This document shows, in pieces, positions 1 through 6,957 of a DNA stretch of 8,624 nucleotides. Origin of the DNA: Candidatus Egaibacter danicus (GTDB lineage Bacteria; Pseudomonadota; Gammaproteobacteria; Burkholderiales; Burkholderiaceae); assembly GCA_011391115.1 (NCBI GenBank), contig JAABRC010000059.1, forward strand, positions 1 through 8,624. The letters run 5' to 3'. A model generated the notes under the pieces. The model searched no databases, was not told the origin of the DNA, and saw only the letters and a program-made list of their open reading frames with translations. Both the position numbers and the translations under genes were made by a program. Position 1 is the first letter of the stretch. Each line of letters opens with the position of its first letter.

Positions 1-1
1 C

Positions 2-1153
2 AAGCTCATGGCAAGCACAGACAGCTGCCCGATTGCCGGCATGGCGGATGAAGAGCGCCGATTTTACGGCGTACAGTTTCACCCCGAAGTGACCCACACG
101 AGCCGGGGTGCAGCGATTCTGGAGCGGTTCGCGCTGGATATTTGCGGCACACGGGCGGACTGGGTCATGCGAGATCACATTGCTGAAGCCGTCGAGGCCA
201 TTCGGCAGCAGGTGGGTGACGAGGAAGTCATTCTGGGCCTCTCGGGCGGCGTGGATTCATCCGTCGCCGCTGCACTGATTCACCGCGCGATTGGAGACCA
301 GCTCACCTGCGTGTTTGTTGATCATGGCCTGCTGCGTCTGCATGAAGGCGACATGGTGATGGACATGTTTGTGGGCAAGCTGCACGCCAAGGTGATTCGC
401 GTGGATGCCGAAGCGCAGTTCCTTGGGCACCTCAAGGGCGTGAGCGATCCCGAAGCCAAGCGCAAGATCATCGGGCGCGAGTTTGTTGAAGTGTTCAAGG
501 CAGAGGCTGCCAAGCTCAAGAATGACCAGTCGCGTCACGTAGCGTGGCTTGCGCAGGGCACCATTTACCCGGACGTGATCGAGTCTGGCGGCGCCAAGAG
601 TAAAAAAGCGGTCACCATCAAGAGTCACCACAACGTGGGTGGGTTGCCCGAACAATTGGGCCTGAAGCTGCTGGAGCCGCTGCGCGACCTGTTCAAGGAC
701 GAAGTGCGTGAACTGGGTGTTGCGCTGGGTCTGCCGCACGACATGGTGTACCGCCACCCGTTCCCCGGGCCAGGCCTGGGCGTTCGCATTCTGGGCGAAG
801 TGAAGAAGGAATACGCCGATCTGCTGCGCCGCGCTGACGCCATCTTCATCGAAGAACTGCGCAATTTCAGGGATGACGATACCGGCAAGAACTGGTACGA
901 GCTGACCAGCCAGGCTTTCACCGTGTTTCTGCCGGTCAAAAGCGTGGGCGTGATGGGCGATGGCCGTACCTACGACTATGTTGTTGCCCTGCGCGCCGTG
1001 CAGACCAGTGATTTCATGACCGCTGACTGGGCCGAACTCCCGTACCCACTGCTCAAGAAGGTGTCGAGTCGCATCATCAATGAAGTACGCGGAATTAACC
1101 GCGTGACCTACGACGTCAGCAGCAAACCACCCGCGACGATTGAGTGGGAGTAG
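2..1153 (+). CDS. guaA: GMP synthase (glutamine-hydrolysing), 3' part of gene
   Basis: Converts XMP to GMP with ATP and glutamine, the last step of guanine nucleotide synthesis, in the cytosol. The frame is open at the left edge, so about the first 140 residues of a roughly 525-residue enzyme are missing. The internal ATG at 8 is not the start. What remains includes the end of the class I glutamine amidotransferase domain (GVQFHPE near nt 68-88, giving the catalytic His and Glu), then the ATP pyrophosphatase P-loop SGGVDSS at nt 242-262. Further on are the motifs [22 protein letters not shown] and [12 protein letters not shown], and the dimerisation domain ending in the family-typical KPPATIEWE. 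The protein is nearly collinear with E. coli GuaA and no catalytic motif is broken. In many proteobacteria guaB lies upstream; that region is outside the window. thpR follows after 36 bp on the same strand and may be cotranscribed. Identity is certain. Confidence 0.98.
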   Translation, partial: KLMASTDSCPIAGMADEERRFYGVQFHPEVTHTSRGAAILERFALDICGTRADWVMRDHIAEAVEAIRQQVGDEEVILGLSGGVDSSVAAALIHRAIGDQLTCVFVDHGLLRLHEGDMVMDMFVGKLHAKVIRVDAEAQFLGHLKGVSDPEAKRKIIGREFVEVFKAEAAKLKNDQSRHVAWLAQGTIYPDVIESGGAKSKKAVTIKSHHNVGGLPEQLGLKLLEPLRDLFKDEVRELGVALGLPHDMVYRHPFPGPGLGVRILGEVKKEYADLLRRADAIFIEELRNFRDDDTGKNWYELTSQAFTVFLPVKSVGVMGDGRTYDYVVALRAVQTSDFMTADWAELPYPLLKKVSSRIINEVRGINRVTYDVSSKPPATIEWE

Positions 1154-1189
1154 TAGCGGTAGTACAGCTCTTGAAAGGGGACCGGTTGC

Positions 1190-1753
1190 ATGCCTGAACA
1201 ATTTAGTTTGCCAGGGCTCGAGGCCGAACCGCAGTCTTCAGACACTGTTTTCTTCGCGATCAATCCAGATCCCGATACCGCCACGCGCATCGCGCAGGTT
1301 GGCGTCCGGCTACGTGATGCGCATGGGTTGAAAGGAAAGCTCCTGGAGACGAGCCATTTCCATGTCACTCTTTTATTTGTTGGACTCTATGCTGCGACTA
1401 GAGTCGATGTCGCCAAGCGGTCCGCTGAAACCGTTGCCATTGCGCCGTTCGATGTCGTGTTCGACCGCGTATTGAGCTTCCCCGGCAGCAGAGCCTTCGT
1501 CCTCGGTAGCGACGGTGACAGCAACGTCGAATTGGCAGCGCTCAGGCAGCGCCTCGATGTGGGGATGAGGAAACTGGGGCTTCGGGCCAAGCCGATCCAC
1601 ACGCCGCACCTGACCTTGTTGTATGGTGATCGAATCGTCACAGAGCAGGTGATCGAGCCGATCCGTTGGACAGTCAAGGAGTTCGTCCTGATCCGCAGCC
1701 ATGTGGGCAAGTCCTTGCATGAGCCGCTCGGGAGATGGTCTTTGACCGGCTGA
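1190..1753 (+). CDS. thpR: RNA 2',3'-cyclic phosphodiesterase (2'-5' RNA ligase family)
   Basis: A 187-aa member of the 2H phosphoesterase superfamily. These enzymes open 2',3'-cyclic phosphates on RNA ends, and some join tRNA halves through 2'-5' bonds in vitro; the cellular role is unclear. Both signature HxT motifs are present: H58-V-T60 in SHFHVTLLFVG and H140-L-T142 in HTPHLTLLYGD. They are about 80 residues apart, as expected for the two-lobed fold. The C-terminal stretch IRSHVGKSLHEPLGRW is also typical of the family. The start at 1190 is supported by a purine-rich ribosome binding site (GAAAGGGG, 1173-1180) nine bases upstream. The gene follows guaA at 36 bp and converges on the DUF72 gene with 7 bp between the stop codons. 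By eye its third codon positions look less GC-biased than in guaA, which may reflect separate ancestry. Family assignment is strong; the exact substrate is not known. Confidence 0.9.
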   Translation: MPEQFSLPGLEAEPQSSDTVFFAINPDPDTATRIAQVGVRLRDAHGLKGKLLETSHFHVTLLFVGLYAATRVDVAKRSAETVAIAPFDVVFDRVLSFPGSRAFVLGSDGDSNVELAALRQRLDVGMRKLGLRAKPIHTPHLTLLYGDRIVTEQVIEPIRWTVKEFVLIRSHVGKSLHEPLGRWSLTG

Positions 1754-1760
1754 GTCCGAT

Positions 1761-2819
1761 TCATGCGAGTTGGGCTCGAATTTCCCGTGCCAGCGCCAAG
1801 ACCGACATCGGCGCACACCCTTCAGCCTTGTTCCCCAGCGTCACGTAGGCGGTGTGGCCTGCTCTTATAGTGGCGTTGATCACGCGAGCCAGTGTGGCGC
1901 GGGTTTCAGGATCTTCGTCCACCAGGCGGTTGTAGGGCATATAGAGCTTGACCGCATCTTCATAGCCATAGGCGCCATGCCTCCGGTGCAAATTCCAGCG
2001 ACACACCAGTGGCCCAGGCCACAGGGCACGCAACATGGGGAGCTGGTTTTCAACCGACGGCATCTTGGCGTGCAGGCCCATGCAATAGGTTGCCCCGGCC
2101 GCCTTCAGTACTGCAGCGAAATCGGGCGTCAGCCACTGTGGGTCGCGCACCTCCACGGCCACCACTGCGTCGGGGGCTTGCTCCTTGAGGGATGGAAAGG
2201 CTTGCAACATGGTTGCCAGACGCTGAAGGAGTTCAGGCATGCTTGCAAGCAGGTGCCGGGGCAGCGGGCTGATCTCGAACACCAGCGCACCCAGCTTCGG
2301 ACCCAAGCCCTGGAGCGCGGCTTGCACAAACTCCTGCACCGCCAACTCGGGGTTCAGGAAAGCGGGATTGGGCTGAATCGATCGACCCGTCTCGCCGCGC
2401 ACCGTGGCATCGGCTACCAGAGCGGGGGCCTTGACGATAAAGCGGAAATCCTCTCCTACCTGGTTCGCATAAGCCGCATATTGCAGCGCGCTCAAGGGGC
2501 GGTAAAACACACGGTCCAGACTGACGGCGCGAAACAGCGGGTTCTGCGCGTAAGCAGCCAGGCCATATTTGGACAATTGCTCATCCGAATAGTCACTGTC
2601 CCAAACCAGACCCTTCCAGCCCGGATAGGACCATGAGGATGTGCCCAGTCGTACCCCTTGGGGCAGGGCGCCAGCCAATTCGAAGTGATCGGGTTCTGGT
2701 GGCTGCGGGCGCACGCGCAAAGCCGCTGGCTGCCCGTCTGCTTTGGCTGGGCGAGGGCTTGGTCCTGCCCGGGCTGCTGGCGCGGGCGGGTCCTCATCAG
2801 GAAACAGGGCATCTTGCAT
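1761..2819 (-). CDS. DUF72 (YecE-like) family protein
   Basis: A 352-aa protein of the DUF72 family, which is predicted to have a TIM-barrel-like fold and has no firmly established biochemical role. Visible family features are VRLGTSSWSYPGWKGLVW (residues 56-73), VEVRDPQW (222-229) and the C-terminal LGNKAEGCAPMS (328-339), corresponding to the NNKAEG-P-S signature. The first 50 or so residues are rich in Pro and Ala and look disordered, which is an extension compared with short DUF72 proteins. I chose the ATG at 2819 (MQDALFPDED) because an upstream in-frame start at 2948 would overlap the divergent PaiB gene and add sequence that does not look protein-like. The ribosome binding site is weak. 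No signal peptide or membrane segment is seen. Transcription diverges from the FMN-binding protein gene (106 bp between starts) and converges on thpR. Family certain, function unknown. Confidence 0.88.
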   Translation of the reverse strand: MQDALFPDEDPPAPAARAGPSPRPAKADGQPAALRVRPQPPEPDHFELAGALPQGVRLGTSSWSYPGWKGLVWDSDYSDEQLSKYGLAAYAQNPLFRAVSLDRVFYRPLSALQYAAYANQVGEDFRFIVKAPALVADATVRGETGRSIQPNPAFLNPELAVQEFVQAALQGLGPKLGALVFEISPLPRHLLASMPELLQRLATMLQAFPSLKEQAPDAVVAVEVRDPQWLTPDFAAVLKAAGATYCMGLHAKMPSVENQLPMLRALWPGPLVCRWNLHRRHGAYGYEDAVKLYMPYNRLVDEDPETRATLARVINATIRAGHTAYVTLGNKAEGCAPMSVLALAREIRAQLA

Positions 2820-2925
2820 CGTCTGCAAGCATAACTTTGTTGAAGACCCTGCGTGATTGAAAACGCCATGGCGATGCTGCGATCTGCTGGCAAAATGGCC
2901 GGGAAACCGTTTCACCCAAATCACG
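2820..2925. promoter_or_regulatory. Divergent promoter region between DUF72 gene and PaiB-type gene
   Basis: The 106 bp between the two outward-facing start codons must carry the control signals for the PaiB-type gene and probably for the DUF72 gene. I could not find a convincing -35/-10 pair on either strand, and neither start has a strong Shine-Dalgarno sequence. The assignment rests on gene layout only. Confidence 0.4.
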
Positions 2926-3552
2926 ATGTACCTCCCGCCACAATTCAACGCGAAGGAGCAGGCGCATGTCTGGGAGCTGATCCGTACCTACCCGTTTGCG
3001 TCGTTGATCTCCAATGACGACGAAGGGCTGCCTTTTGTCACCCACTTGCCCCTGCATCTGGAAGTGCAGGGTGGCGAAACTGTGCTGCTGGGCCATGTGG
3101 CCAAGCCGAATCCACACTGGCGGTACCTGCAGGCGCGACCTACGGCAGTGGTCACCTTCATGGGCCCTCACGCTTACATGTCGCCCAAGGTTTATCCGGA
3201 CCTGGTACGCGTGCCCACCTGGAACTACCTGGCCGTGCATTGCACCGTGCAGGTCACACTGATCGATGACCCACTGGCCAAGGACCGCCTGCTCAAAAAG
3301 CTGATTGGCGACCATGACCCCGCCTACGCGCCACAGTGGATGGGGCTGGGCACCGACTACCAGCACAAGATGCTGGCGGGCATCGTCGCGTTTGAATTGC
3401 GTGTGACCAACCTGCAATGCAAGCTCAAGCTCAACCAGCATCGCCCGGAAGCCCATGCCCGGATGCGCGAGGTCTATGCGGCAGGTGATGACAACGAGCA
3501 GGCGCTGGGCCGGTGGATGGACAAACTCGGCATGAATGCCGCCAGGGAGTGA
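2926..3552 (+). CDS. PaiB-type FMN-binding protein / negative transcriptional regulator family
   Basis: A 208-aa protein of the FMN-binding split-barrel family typified by Bacillus PaiB, which was described as a negative regulator of protease and sporulation genes. Most proteobacterial members have not been tested and may simply be flavin or heme-binding proteins. The typical N-terminus MYLPPQFN defines the start at 2926; in-frame codons upstream to 2857 do not resemble the family. Other family blocks are PFVTHLPLHL (36-45), GHVAKPNPHWR (57-66), FMGPHAYMSPKVY (78-90), VPTWNYLAVH (96-105) and GIVAFELRVTNLQCKLKLNQ (152-171). The length is normal and no residue block is missing. No DNA-binding helix-turn-helix is visible, so the regulator label is by family only. 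The gene has a weak ribosome binding site, diverges from the DUF72 gene, and is followed after only 4 bp by the small membrane protein gene, suggesting one transcript. Confidence 0.88.
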   Translation: MYLPPQFNAKEQAHVWELIRTYPFASLISNDDEGLPFVTHLPLHLEVQGGETVLLGHVAKPNPHWRYLQARPTAVVTFMGPHAYMSPKVYPDLVRVPTWNYLAVHCTVQVTLIDDPLAKDRLLKKLIGDHDPAYAPQWMGLGTDYQHKMLAGIVAFELRVTNLQCKLKLNQHRPEAHARMREVYAAGDDNEQALGRWMDKLGMNAARE

Positions 3553-3556
3553 TGCC

Positions 3557-3784
3557 ATGCGGGCCGTGTTTGGCGTTTTGAGTCTTCTGCTGGTTGTGGC
3601 GGTGATTGGCTTGCTGGCAAAGAAGCAGATGAAATCTGTCACCGAAATTCAGGTGCCCGCGCTTCCAGCCAGCGCGGCCGCCGGTGGCAACGTGCAACAG
3701 CAGTCGCAGCAAATACAGCAGCAATTCAAGGCCGCTGCCGAGGCAGCGGTGCAACAGGCACGCCCCATGCCGGATGACAAGTAA
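3557..3784 (+). CDS. Small single-pass membrane protein, Gln/Ala-rich tail
   Basis: A 75-aa protein of unknown function. The start at 3557 is preceded by AGGGAG (3544-3549) at seven bases, clearly better than the in-frame ATG at 3536, which lies inside the PaiB gene. Residues 3-21 (AVFGVLSLLLVVAVIGLLA) form one hydrophobic helix followed by KKQMK, which predicts an N-terminal membrane anchor with the positive residues on the cytoplasmic side. The rest is a short Pro/Ala linker and a Gln/Ala-rich segment (about 45-69, QQQ repeats) that could form a helix or coiled coil. Its ribosome binding site lies within the end of the PaiB gene, so translation is probably coupled. I recall similar small proteins beside tadA in Comamonadaceae but cannot verify this. 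No catalytic residues are apparent. Confidence 0.7.
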   Translation: MRAVFGVLSLLLVVAVIGLLAKKQMKSVTEIQVPALPASAAAGGNVQQQSQQIQQQFKAAAEAAVQQARPMPDDK

Positions 3785-3801
3785 CAATGCATGAATAAAA
3801 T
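3774..3801 (+). promoter_or_regulatory. Putative sigma70 promoter for tadA-dehalogenase and ldcA
   Basis: ATGACA (3774-3779, 5 of 6 to the -35 consensus) and TAAAAT (3796-3801, 5 of 6 to the -10 consensus) are separated by 16 bp. They overlap the end of the small membrane protein gene. Transcription would begin near 3808 and give a leader of about 45 nt before the tadA start. This is a consensus match by eye without experimental support. Confidence 0.4.
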
Positions 3802-3853
3802 CGCACGTTTAACCCCGAAAACAGTGCGTGACACGCTCTTCTTTTTATAGCAG

Positions 3854-5230
3854 ATGAACGACGCAGACTTTATGGCCGCTGCGCTGGCGCAGGCACAGGA
3901 CGCGGCCGTTGCGGGTGAAGTGCCGGTAGGCGCGGTGGTTGTCAAAGACGGCCTGGTCATCGCCGCCGGCCGCAACGGGCCCATTGACCGACACGACCCC
4001 ACCGCACATGCCGAGATCGTGGCGCTGCGGGCTGCCGCGCATGTACTGGGCAATTACCGGCTGGAGGGCTGCGAGTTGTTCGTCACCGTCGAGCCTTGCG
4101 CCATGTGCAGCGGGGCCATGCTCCACGCCCGGCTCAGCCGTGTCGTCTACGGCGCTGCCGAGCCCAGAACCGGCGCTGCCGGCTCGGTGATCAACCTGTT
4201 TGAGAACCCGCAGCTGAATCATCAAACGCAGGTGCAGGGTGGGGTACTGGCCGTCGAATGTGCGGCGTTGATGCACGAGTTCTTCCGGAACAGGCGCGAT
4301 GAGGCCCGCCAAACCAGTTCACCGCTGCGCGAGGACGCCGTACGCACACCGGATGAGCGGTTTGCGGACTTGCCGGGGTACCCCTGGGAACCGCATTTCA
4401 TCAGCGACCTGCCCAGCCTGGCGGGCCTGCGCCTGCACTACCTGGACGAAGGTCCGCACGACGCGTCTTTGACCTGGCTGTGCCTGCACGGTAACCCGGC
4501 CTGGAGCTACCTGTATCGCAAGATGATCCCGGTCTTCCTGGCGGCAGGTCATCGGGTTGTGGCGCCTGACCTGATTGGCTTTGGCAAGAGCGACAAACCC
4601 AAGAAAGACAAGGCACACCATTTCAACTGGCATCGCCAGGTTCTCCTTGAACTGGTGGAGCACCTGAATCTCCGCAACGTCGTGCTGGTGGTGCAGGACT
4701 GGGGTGGATTGCTGGGTTTGACGTTACCAATGGCCTCGCCTGAGCGCTACTGCGGCCTGCTCATCATGAACACCACGCTGGGCACGGGCGACGTACCCTT
4801 GTCCCCGGGATTTCTGAGCTGGCGTGAGATGTGCGCAAAACACCCGGAATTTGACGTGGCACGTCTGTTCGCCCGGGGGAACCCGCATCTGAGTGAACAG
4901 GAATGTGCAGCCTACAACGCGCCGTTTCCTGACCGCGGTCACCGCGCGGCCCTGCGCGCTTTTCCAGCCATGGTGCCCGAGTTTCCCGATTCCGAGGGGG
5001 CCGACCTATCCCGTGCGGCCCGCTCGTTCTGGTCTGATCGCTGGCAGGGCCAGACCCTGATGGCCGTCGGCGTTCTGGACCCGGTGCTGGGCCTGCCCGT
5101 GATGCAAAGCCTGCAACAGCTGATCCGGGGTTGCCCGCCACCCATGGAGTTGCCTCAGGCCGGTCATTTTGTGCAGGAGCACGGCGAGTCGATTGCCCAA
5201 GCCGCGGTCGCGCATTTCAGGCCCGCATAA
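3854..5230 (+). CDS. tadA: Fusion: tRNA adenosine(34) deaminase TadA + DhlA-type haloalkane dehalogenase
   Basis: One 458-aa frame holds two complete enzymes. Residues 1-150 are TadA, which deaminates A34 to inosine in tRNA-Arg(ACG): GEVPVGAVVV (21-30), zinc ligand and proton shuttle in HAE (52-54), and PCAMC (81-85). Residues 163-458 are an alpha/beta hydrolase that aligns along its whole length with the Xanthobacter 1,2-dichloroethane dehalogenase DhlA: VRTPDERF, HGNPAWSYLYRKMIPVF (212-228), nucleophile D282 in VVQDWGG, halide-binding W283 and W323 (in GFLSW), acid D409 in GVLDPVLG and base H438 in AGHFVQEHGE. A linker of about 15 residues joins the halves. I see no ATG, GTG or TTG with a ribosome binding site at the junction, so a true fusion is the simplest reading. 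The start at 3854 has only a weak ribosome binding site. The stop overlaps the ldcA start by one base. TadA activity is near certain; dehalogenation is inferred from active-site residues. Confidence 0.93.
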   Translation: MNDADFMAAALAQAQDAAVAGEVPVGAVVVKDGLVIAAGRNGPIDRHDPTAHAEIVALRAAAHVLGNYRLEGCELFVTVEPCAMCSGAMLHARLSRVVYGAAEPRTGAAGSVINLFENPQLNHQTQVQGGVLAVECAALMHEFFRNRRDEARQTSSPLREDAVRTPDERFADLPGYPWEPHFISDLPSLAGLRLHYLDEGPHDASLTWLCLHGNPAWSYLYRKMIPVFLAAGHRVVAPDLIGFGKSDKPKKDKAHHFNWHRQVLLELVEHLNLRNVVLVVQDWGGLLGLTLPMASPERYCGLLIMNTTLGTGDVPLSPGFLSWREMCAKHPEFDVARLFARGNPHLSEQECAAYNAPFPDRGHRAALRAFPAMVPEFPDSEGADLSRAARSFWSDRWQGQTLMAVGVLDPVLGLPVMQSLQQLIRGCPPPMELPQAGHFVQEHGESIAQAAVAHFRPA

Positions 5231-6288
5231 TGCGTTGGCCACATATCCCCAACCAGGATTCAACCCCGTTACGCTTTCCAAAGTCCGCTGTGCAAAAAAA
5301 ACATATCTACATCTATTCACCCTCCGGCGCCGTGAGAGACAAGGCCGCCTTCAAAAGGGGCATTGCCCGGCTGAAAACACTGGGCCATGAGGTCGAGGTG
5401 GATCAGGACGCACTGGCCAGCTACACGCGCTTTGCCGGTGACGATGAAACCCGGCTTGCAGCCATTCATCGGGCCGCTGCCAGCGGCGCAGACGTGGCGC
5501 TGATTTCACGGGGTGGTTATGGGCTCACGCGTATCCTGGGAGGCATCAACTACAAAGCGGTAGCCAAAGCCATCGACAACGGCATGCTGTTTGTCGGGAT
5601 CAGCGACTTCACTGCCTTTTCGCTGGCGGTGCTCGCCAGGACTGGCAAAGTCACCTGGGCCGGCCCGGGGTTGTGCGAAGGCTTTGGTGTGGGTGGAAAA
5701 CCTGATGATGCAGATGGCCATGGACACGGAGAAGATGTTGTACCGGACGACATCATGGAGGACTGCTTCAATGACCTGATCACGGGTCAGGGGGAAGGCG
5801 CTGGCTGGCGGCAAAACCGTGAACCCGCCGAAAACGCTATGAATTCAGTAGCTACCCACGCATACGCCAAGAGGATCGAAGCCACTTTTCGCATAAAAAA
5901 AGCAACTTTCTGGGGTGGCAACCTGTCGATTCTGAGTTCGCTGGTCGGAACCCCTTATTTGCCGACCATCAAGGGCGGTGTGCTGTTTCTGGAAGATGTG
6001 GCCGAGCACCCCTATCGCGTGGAGCGAATGCTGACGCAGCTTCTGCATTCCGGCGTGCTGGCCAGGCAGAAAGCGATCATTCTGGGCCAGTTCACTGAAT
6101 ACAAACTGGTGCCACACGACAAGGGCTTCAAGCTGCAAACGGTGGTGGACTGGCTGCGCAGCCAGATCAGGATTCCTGTGTTGACCAACCTGCCATATGG
6201 TCACGTTGCTACCAAAGTGGTGCTACCCGTCGGGGCGACGGTTGAACTGGCTGTAGAGGGGAGAGACGCCCTGCTATTCTGGGGCTAG
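5230..6288 (+). CDS. ldcA: LD-carboxypeptidase (muramoyltetrapeptide carboxypeptidase), S66 family
   Basis: A 352-aa cytosolic serine peptidase that removes the terminal D-Ala from murein tetrapeptides during cell-wall recycling. The S66 catalytic triad is visible: Ser125 in FVGISDFTA, Glu255 in VLFLEDVAEHPYRVERML, and His325 in TNLPYGHVATK. The conserved RGGYG (94-98) and FWGGNLSIL (227-235) are also present. The ATG at 5230 shares its A with the TAA stop of the tadA fusion (TAATG), which suggests translational coupling. However, the first 20 residues look unconserved, and homologues I recall begin near KHIYIYSPSGAV, so GTG at 5290 is a real alternative start. Residues 153-174 contain a Gly/Asp/His-rich stretch (DDADGHGHGED) that looks like an insertion before the conserved PDDIMEDCF. 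The gene ends 16 bp from a convergent gene. Identity is strong. Confidence 0.92.
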   Translation: MRWPHIPNQDSTPLRFPKSAVQKKHIYIYSPSGAVRDKAAFKRGIARLKTLGHEVEVDQDALASYTRFAGDDETRLAAIHRAAASGADVALISRGGYGLTRILGGINYKAVAKAIDNGMLFVGISDFTAFSLAVLARTGKVTWAGPGLCEGFGVGGKPDDADGHGHGEDVVPDDIMEDCFNDLITGQGEGAGWRQNREPAENAMNSVATHAYAKRIEATFRIKKATFWGGNLSILSSLVGTPYLPTIKGGVLFLEDVAEHPYRVERMLTQLLHSGVLARQKAIILGQFTEYKLVPHDKGFKLQTVVDWLRSQIRIPVLTNLPYGHVATKVVLPVGATVELAVEGRDALLFWG

Positions 6289-6304
6289 TCAGGAAAAACG
6301 TAAT

Positions 6305-6643
6305 TCAGAACACGCTGGAACGGGTATCCAGACTTCGCGGTAACAGGCCCCGGAATTTGGGCGAAAAGCTTTCGACTTTCTGCCGGGCCACGCGCTCACC
6401 CTGCATGGCCGACAGTGCAGCCATGATGTCGGCCCGCAGGTACCACAGATCCTGAACGTCCTTGGCATAGCGGACCTTGCGCTCGGTCATGGGAAAAGCC
6501 TCACAACCGGAATGTCCCAGGCAATCCAGCATGGCGAGCCGTATTTCCTCAGTTCGCTCAATGATGGATGCACCTTCCTCACGATGACTCCCACCCAGGA
6601 AGTGGTTCACGTTATGGAAGATATTTGCAGGTGTCCAACGCAT
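6305..6643 (-). CDS. Conserved-looking hypothetical protein, 112 aa
   Basis: Function not recognised. The ATG at 6643 (MRWTPANIF) is preferred; an in-frame TTG at 6664 is possible and would add seven residues. Neither has a clear ribosome binding site. The protein is predicted soluble, with no signal peptide or membrane segment. It has an N-terminal helix-like part with TEEIRLAMLDCLG and a middle block TERKVRYAKDVQDLWYLRADIMAAL, where the YA-D-LWYLR-D-MA-L pattern resembles small uncharacterised proteins I recall from Comamonadaceae. Two Cys residues (DCLGHSGCEAF) lie six residues apart, too few for a standalone metal site. Codon use looks native. It converges on ldcA with a 16-bp gap and diverges from the cyclase gene 314 bp away, with which it may share a control region. 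Confidence 0.65.
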   Translation of the reverse strand: MRWTPANIFHNVNHFLGGSHREEGASIIERTEEIRLAMLDCLGHSGCEAFPMTERKVRYAKDVQDLWYLRADIMAALSAMQGERVARQKVESFSPKFRGLLPRSLDTRSSVF

Positions 6644-6713
6644 ACGGTTTGTATCAAAACCCAATTTGTGTGATATTTATCGCGAGATTACACGCGGACT
6701 TTCCTAGACGCAA

Positions 6714-6733
6714 GGGGGCCCACCCCCTAAACT
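6714..6733 (+). repeat. GC palindrome with CCCTAAACT tail, copy 1
   Basis: GGGGG (6714-6718) can pair with CCCCC (6723-6727) around the loop CCCA, followed by TAAACT. No T-run follows on either strand, so this is not a standard intrinsic terminator. The last nine bases (6725-6733) recur exactly in copy 2, about 195 bp downstream. Confidence 0.45.
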
Positions 6734-6910
6734 GTAAAGAATAAACAACAATTAAATCAGTTACTTGCCTGACTCTCATAAAGTTCTACCTGACAAAGGC
6801 GTGAGAAGTTGACTTGTTACCCTGCGCGTCTTACCGAATTGACAGGGACGACACCTGATGGCAAGCCCCAAGGCCGAACAAATTTGCAATTCATCAGTGT
6901 TCACAAGAGC

Positions 6911-6928
6911 AGGGCTATGCCCTAAACT
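6911..6928 (+). repeat. GC palindrome with CCCTAAACT tail, copy 2
   Basis: AGGGC (6911-6915) pairs perfectly with GCCCT (6919-6923) around the loop TAT, followed by AAACT. The CCCTAAACT ending matches copy 1. It lies 30 bp before the cyclase start codon and just before its ribosome binding site, where a regulator or RNA hairpin could affect expression. Confidence 0.45.
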
Positions 6929-6957
6929 CGAAGACAACTTAAGGAAGAGTTCAGGGA

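Larger units (their letters stand above)
6644..6957. promoter_or_regulatory. Intergenic control region between the hypothetical gene and cyclase gene
   Basis: This 314-bp gap between divergent genes is AT-richer than its surroundings. It contains two GC palindromes (6714-6727 and 6911-6923), each ending in CCCTAAACT, TTGACT and TTGACA hexamers near 6809 and 6839 without a good -10 at standard spacing, and the cyclase ribosome binding site AAGGAAGAG (6941-6949). A 47-codon reading frame (6858-7001) overlaps the cyclase start. No tRNA or known riboswitch was recognised. Confidence 0.5.

Noticed and set aside
257..1201. A 314-aa open frame on the minus strand inside guaA
   Set aside because: It is the antisense shadow of guaA; its sequence is His/Gln/Val-rich and matches no known protein pattern.
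1770..2636. A 288-aa open frame on the plus strand opposite the DUF72 gene
   Set aside because: The DUF72 motifs on the minus strand are clear; the plus frame has no ribosome binding site or recognisable family signature.
2857..2925. Upstream start for the PaiB-type gene at 2857
   Set aside because: The extra 23 residues do not resemble the family, whose members start with an MY-P-type sequence as found at 2926.
2797..3642. A 281-aa minus-strand frame opposite the PaiB-type gene
   Set aside because: The PaiB-type protein shows a full set of family motifs; the opposite frame is a GC-rich codon shadow.
3826..3848. GCGT-GAC-ACGC followed by TCTTCTTTTTAT as an intrinsic terminator before tadA
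   Set aside because: The stem is only 4 bp, and the site lies between the putative tadA promoter and its start codon, where a terminator would block expression.
6839..6867. TTGACA at 6839 as the -35 box of a cyclase promoter
   Set aside because: At 16-18 bp spacing the -10 position reads GCAAGC/CAAGCC/AAGCCC, too far from TATAAT.
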